The notes beneath the pieces are model-generated. The model was not told the origin of the DNA. It saw only the letters and a list, made by a program, of their open reading frames with translations, and ran no database searches. 64,000 bases of DNA from Antedon mediterranea (Eukaryota > Echinodermata > Crinoidea > Comatulida > Antedonidae). A program made the translations under genes and the position numbers. The stretch's first letter is position 1, and every line of letters begins with the position of its first letter. Shown here piece by piece: positions 60,584-64,000 of the stretch. The stretch lies in the NCBI RefSeq assembly GCF_964355755.1, contig NC_092675.1, positions 9,993,312 through 10,057,311 on the forward strand, in the 5' to 3' direction.

Positions 60584-61664
60584 AACAATAGCTAGGTTCG
60601 CACTTGTCTGTCGGTATCCCTTTGTACGAATCGTTCAACGTTGGGTCGAGACGCGTGATATCATGTTCCATCCAGGGACCAAAATGTGTACTGTAGTTAT
60701 TTTCCAGGCGGAGTTTACTGACGACGGTTACGTCGTGTACTGCGTCGACGTACGCTACACTACAGCAGCAAAAACGAATTATGTTAATTGTTCGTATGTT
60801 CACCAATTTTTTAATTTACAAGTAACCTTCTCTGTACCGTGGGGCACCTAAAATAAATTTTTCATCCATTACTAAACAAAAAAACATGCCATTTTCGCTT
60901 AGCCAACAACTTATTATAGCTAAGTTATTACATTTTCAATGTCCTGTATGTCATGAATTTCTCACCACTCGGAAGTCCAGATGGTACGCACGCATACACT
61001 TGGGAGGAATAAACTTATTTCCCCGACTGAAAAAGGTCTACGCTTGCGTTTTTTAAGCCTCTAGGCCTGATGTTTCCAAAGTATAAAATGCAATTTTTTG
61101 AAGACCTGCAGCTCTAGTTTTAAACAGTTTCTTAGCTCAGCCCCAACAATAAAGCTGGTCATATTTCGAAGTACAAGAAGTGCATTTTCCGGGACCTAAC
61201 ATCTCTTAGCTCAGTCACAACCATGATAGGGACTTATATATTTTGTTTCATGTTTTAAAGTATAATAAGTCCAATTTCCGGGACCTCCAACTCTATTTTT
61301 CTAAATTTTCTTTGAAATTTTATTTTTTAAATTGAAAAATATGGATTGAAACAGTCATCGCGCATCGTTTTTTTGCACGCAGTATTTTATTTATGCATTA
61401 TAAAAAATGGAAAAAATGGCTACCCTAAATCTGATTAAAATGACCTCAAATGACGCTAGAACGCGTTGCTTCCGGGGGCTTCGCCCCCTGGATCCCCACC
61501 GGGGGCCCTTGGCGGCCCCCTGGCCCCCAGCCTAGTGATGCTCGCTTCGCTTGCATAGCCCCCTCGTCGGGGAATGTAGCCCCCGTGTCGGCAAGATCCT
61601 GGCGCCACCCCTGCTCCTCAGCTATATAGGCTAATACACATGAAATTATGAAATTACATGACAT

Positions 61665-63337
61665 TTATTATTTGTCATCCTTCAGGGCAGGTATTGTATG
61701 ATTCCACTGTACATAGCCGTATACCTGCCCTGACGTATGACAAATAAGACAGCATTATTTTATTATTTGTCATCCTTCAGGGCAGGATTGTATGATTCCA
61801 CTGTACATAGTCGTATACCTGCCCTGACGTATGACAAATAAGATATTGATTATTTGTCATCCTTCAGGGCAGGTATGGTATGGTTCCACTGTACATAGTC
61901 GTATACCTGCCCTGACGTATGACAAATAAGACATTTAATATTTGTCATCCTTCAGGACAGGTATTCCACTGTACATAGCCGTATACCTGCCCTGACGTAT
62001 GACAAATAAGACATTTATTATTTGTCATCCTCCAGGGCAGGTTATTGTATGATTCCACTGTACATAGTCGTATACCTGCCCTGACGTATGACAAATAAGA
62101 CATTTATTATTTGTCAGCCTTCAGGGCAGGTATTGTATGATTCCACTGTACATAGCCGTATACCTGCCCTGATGTATGACAAATAAGACATTTATTATTT
62201 GTCATCCTTCAGGGCAGGTATTGTATGATTTCACTGTACATAGTTGTATACCTGCCCTGACGACGTATGACAAATAAGATATTGATTATTTGTCATCCTT
62301 CAGGGCAGGTATTGTATGATTCCACTGTACATAGCCGTATACCTGCCCTGACGTATGACAAATAAGACATTTATTATTTGTCATCCTTCAGGGCAGGTAT
62401 TGTATGATTCCACTGTACATAGTCGTATACCTGCCCTGACGTATGACAAATAAGATATTTATTATTTGTCATCCTTCAGGGCAGGTATTGTATGATTCCA
62501 CTGTACATAGCCGTATAACTGCCCTGACGTATGACAAATAAGACATTTATTATTTGTCATCCTTCAGGGCAGGTATTGTATGATTCCACTGTACATAGCC
62601 GTATACCTGCCCTGACGTATGACAAATAAGACATTTATTATTTGTCATCCTTCAGGGCAGGTATTGTATGATTCCACTGTACATAGTCGTATACCTGCCC
62701 TGACGTATGACAAATAAGATATTTATTATTTGTCATCCTTCAGGGCAGGTTGATTGTATGATTCCACTGTACATAGCCGTATACCTGCCCTGATGTATGA
62801 CAAATAAGACATTTATTATTTGTCATTCTTCAGGGCAGGTATTGTATGATTCCACTGTACATAGCCGTATACCTGCCCTGACGTATGACAAATAAGACAT
62901 TTATTATTTGTCATCCTTCAGGGCAGGTATTGTATGATTCCACTGTACATAGTTGTATACCTGCCCTGACGTATGACAAATAAGATATTGATTATTTGTC
63001 ATCCTTCAGGGCAGGTATTGTATGATTCCACTGTACATAGTCGTATACCTGCCCTGGCGTATGACAAATAAGATATTTATTATTTGTCATCCTTCAGGGC
63101 AGGTATTGTATGATTCCACTGTACATAGTCGTATACCTGCCCTGACGTATGACAAATAAGATATTGATTATTTGTCATCCTTCAGGGCAGGTATTGTATG
63201 ATTCCACTGTACATAGTCGTATACCTGCCCTGGCGTATGACAAATAAGATATTTATTATTTGTCATCCTTCAGGGCAGGTTGATTGTATGATTCCACTGT
63301 ACATAGTCGTATACCTGCCCTGACGTATGACAAATAA
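61665..63337. repeat. Satellite array of 19 hairpin-forming units, period about 88 bp
   Basis: Each unit has TTATTTGTCATCCTTCAGGG then CAGGTAT, a loop of about 25 bases (TGTATGATTCCACTGTACAT plus AGYCG), and the inverse arm ATACCTGCCCTGACGTATGA then CAAATAA. The two arms pair over about 26 bases with two constant mismatches. Spacers between hairpins are GACATTTA, GATATTTA or GATATTGA. I count 19 units; unit 4 is shortened in the loop. There is no coding capacity. The array starts 44 bases after the hAT target duplication. Confidence 0.92.
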
Positions 63338-64000
63338 GATATCGATAGTCTAATCTATACCTTACTAATTCTCTAAATGATTATGTTGAATTCGAACTAT
63401 TATTTACTTTACTATTATGTTATGTTATGTTATGTTAAAAAATGTTGCAAATTTAGATTTTGTTGCCTTTTTTCATATATACATCACTAGTGTCTCGTGT
63501 GTAATTAAAACAATATTTAAATCGAGTTATAATAATTATGTACAATAATCGGTACCGGTGTCGATCACTATGAGTGTAATTATTTAGTTTATCTGAAAAA
63601 TATTCTTAAATTATATTATTTTGATCGAAATAATGATTTTGATATAATATTGATTGTTCAAAATGTTACCCTAAAATACAAATCTGCTGTTGGTTATTTT
63701 AAGTGTTTTATTTATTATTCTAAAATAAAGATATATTATTTCAATTATAAAATAAAAGTCACTCGTTATCGTGAATGTGTTTGTATTATCAACATTGTTG
63801 ATCACGAATGGAGCCTCGGGTATTTGAGCTGTTGGGTACGGTACCGAATAAAGTGAAGAAAAAAAAACATTTTTTTTCAAAAATGATTACATACTTCATG
63901 GATAAACCCATTTTGGGTGAGTTCCTAAGAGTTTGATGTTTGATGATTTGGTACAGGAAACAACTGCTCTCTTTATTTATTGTTTTAGCATTCTACTGTG
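63338..64000. other. AT-rich flank after the satellite
   Basis: No gene or element ends seen. A short (TATGT)n run lies at 63417-63436. Confidence 0.4.

Larger units (their letters stand above)
58677..61613. mobile_element. hAT-type element with 8-bp target duplication, interrupted by a second element
   Basis: The ends CAGTGGTGGCGCCAG and (reverse complement of the right end) CAGGGGTGGCGCCAG form 15-bp inverted repeats with one mismatch. CTCCTCAG is directly repeated at 58669-58676 and 61614-61621. An 8-bp duplication with CAG-type ends fits the hAT superfamily. The interior has a tandem duplication of about 330 bp (starting near 58749 and 59079, each beginning CGGGTACTTTTTGTCGGGG). A tail holds about three diverged copies of a segment with TTCCGGGACCT (61075-61300). 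Without the 1.3-kb insert the element is about 1.6 kb, with no transposase of its own. Confidence 0.8.

Noticed and set aside
60266-60595. Plus-strand ORF with IDSGAT, resembling a retroelement aspartic protease
   Set aside because: It lies antisense to a hAT transposase relic inside a hAT-like element, and no reverse transcriptase or integrase motifs are nearby.
61665-63337. Regular repeat-spacer look reminiscent of a CRISPR array
   Set aside because: Repeats are long hairpins, spacers are only a few nearly identical bases, and the context is an animal genome; it is a satellite.

Overview
The window is a 64 kb, AT-rich (roughly two thirds A+T), intron-rich animal nuclear segment. It has GT-AG exons with consistent phases, intron-containing tRNA genes, tRNA-derived SINEs and many short DNA transposons. 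The two main genes encode cytoskeletal adaptors of animal contractile and adhesive tissue. The gene content and repeat style fit a non-vertebrate deuterostome, with an echinoderm as best guess; nothing read here fixes the species.

Left half (1-33,830, plus strand): the 3' part of a sorbin/SH3 (SORBS; vinexin/CAP/ponsin/ArgBP2) gene. I could chain twelve coding exons with matching phases: a large low-complexity exon cut by the window start, two linker exons, and exons for three SH3 domains. The reading frame ends in an 11-base terminal coding part. The introns hold a Harbinger-like element with a Myb/SANT fragment, a 164-bp fold-back MITE with a 7-bp target duplication, a nested 171-codon ORF, a piggyBac-like non-autonomous element, SINEs, and several MITE families.

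Middle (33,831-38,529): AT-rich convergent intergenic DNA with MITE remnants and no supported gene.

Right half (38,530-57,364, minus strand): a PDZ-containing synaptopodin-2-like gene in seven coding exons (787 aa by my splice model). Downstream lies a 339-aa single-coding-exon ORF with related motifs but no PDZ. It appears to have its own untranslated first exon near 42.1 kb. Both proteins end in an acidic S-[DE]-D-L tail. Two intron-containing tRNA-Arg(UCU) genes lie in opposite orientation inside this block.

Right end (58,677-63,337): an 8-bp-TSD hAT-type element is interrupted by a second element with a 5-bp duplication that carries a decayed hAT transposase. A 19-unit array of about 88-bp hairpin-forming tandem repeats follows directly.

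SORBS and synaptopodin-2 proteins both act at Z-discs, focal adhesions and actin bundles in known animals. Finding them side by side is the main functional theme of the window. The most unusual structures are the hairpin satellite, the nested hAT pair sharing a GC-rich module, and the paired synaptopodin-like C-termini.
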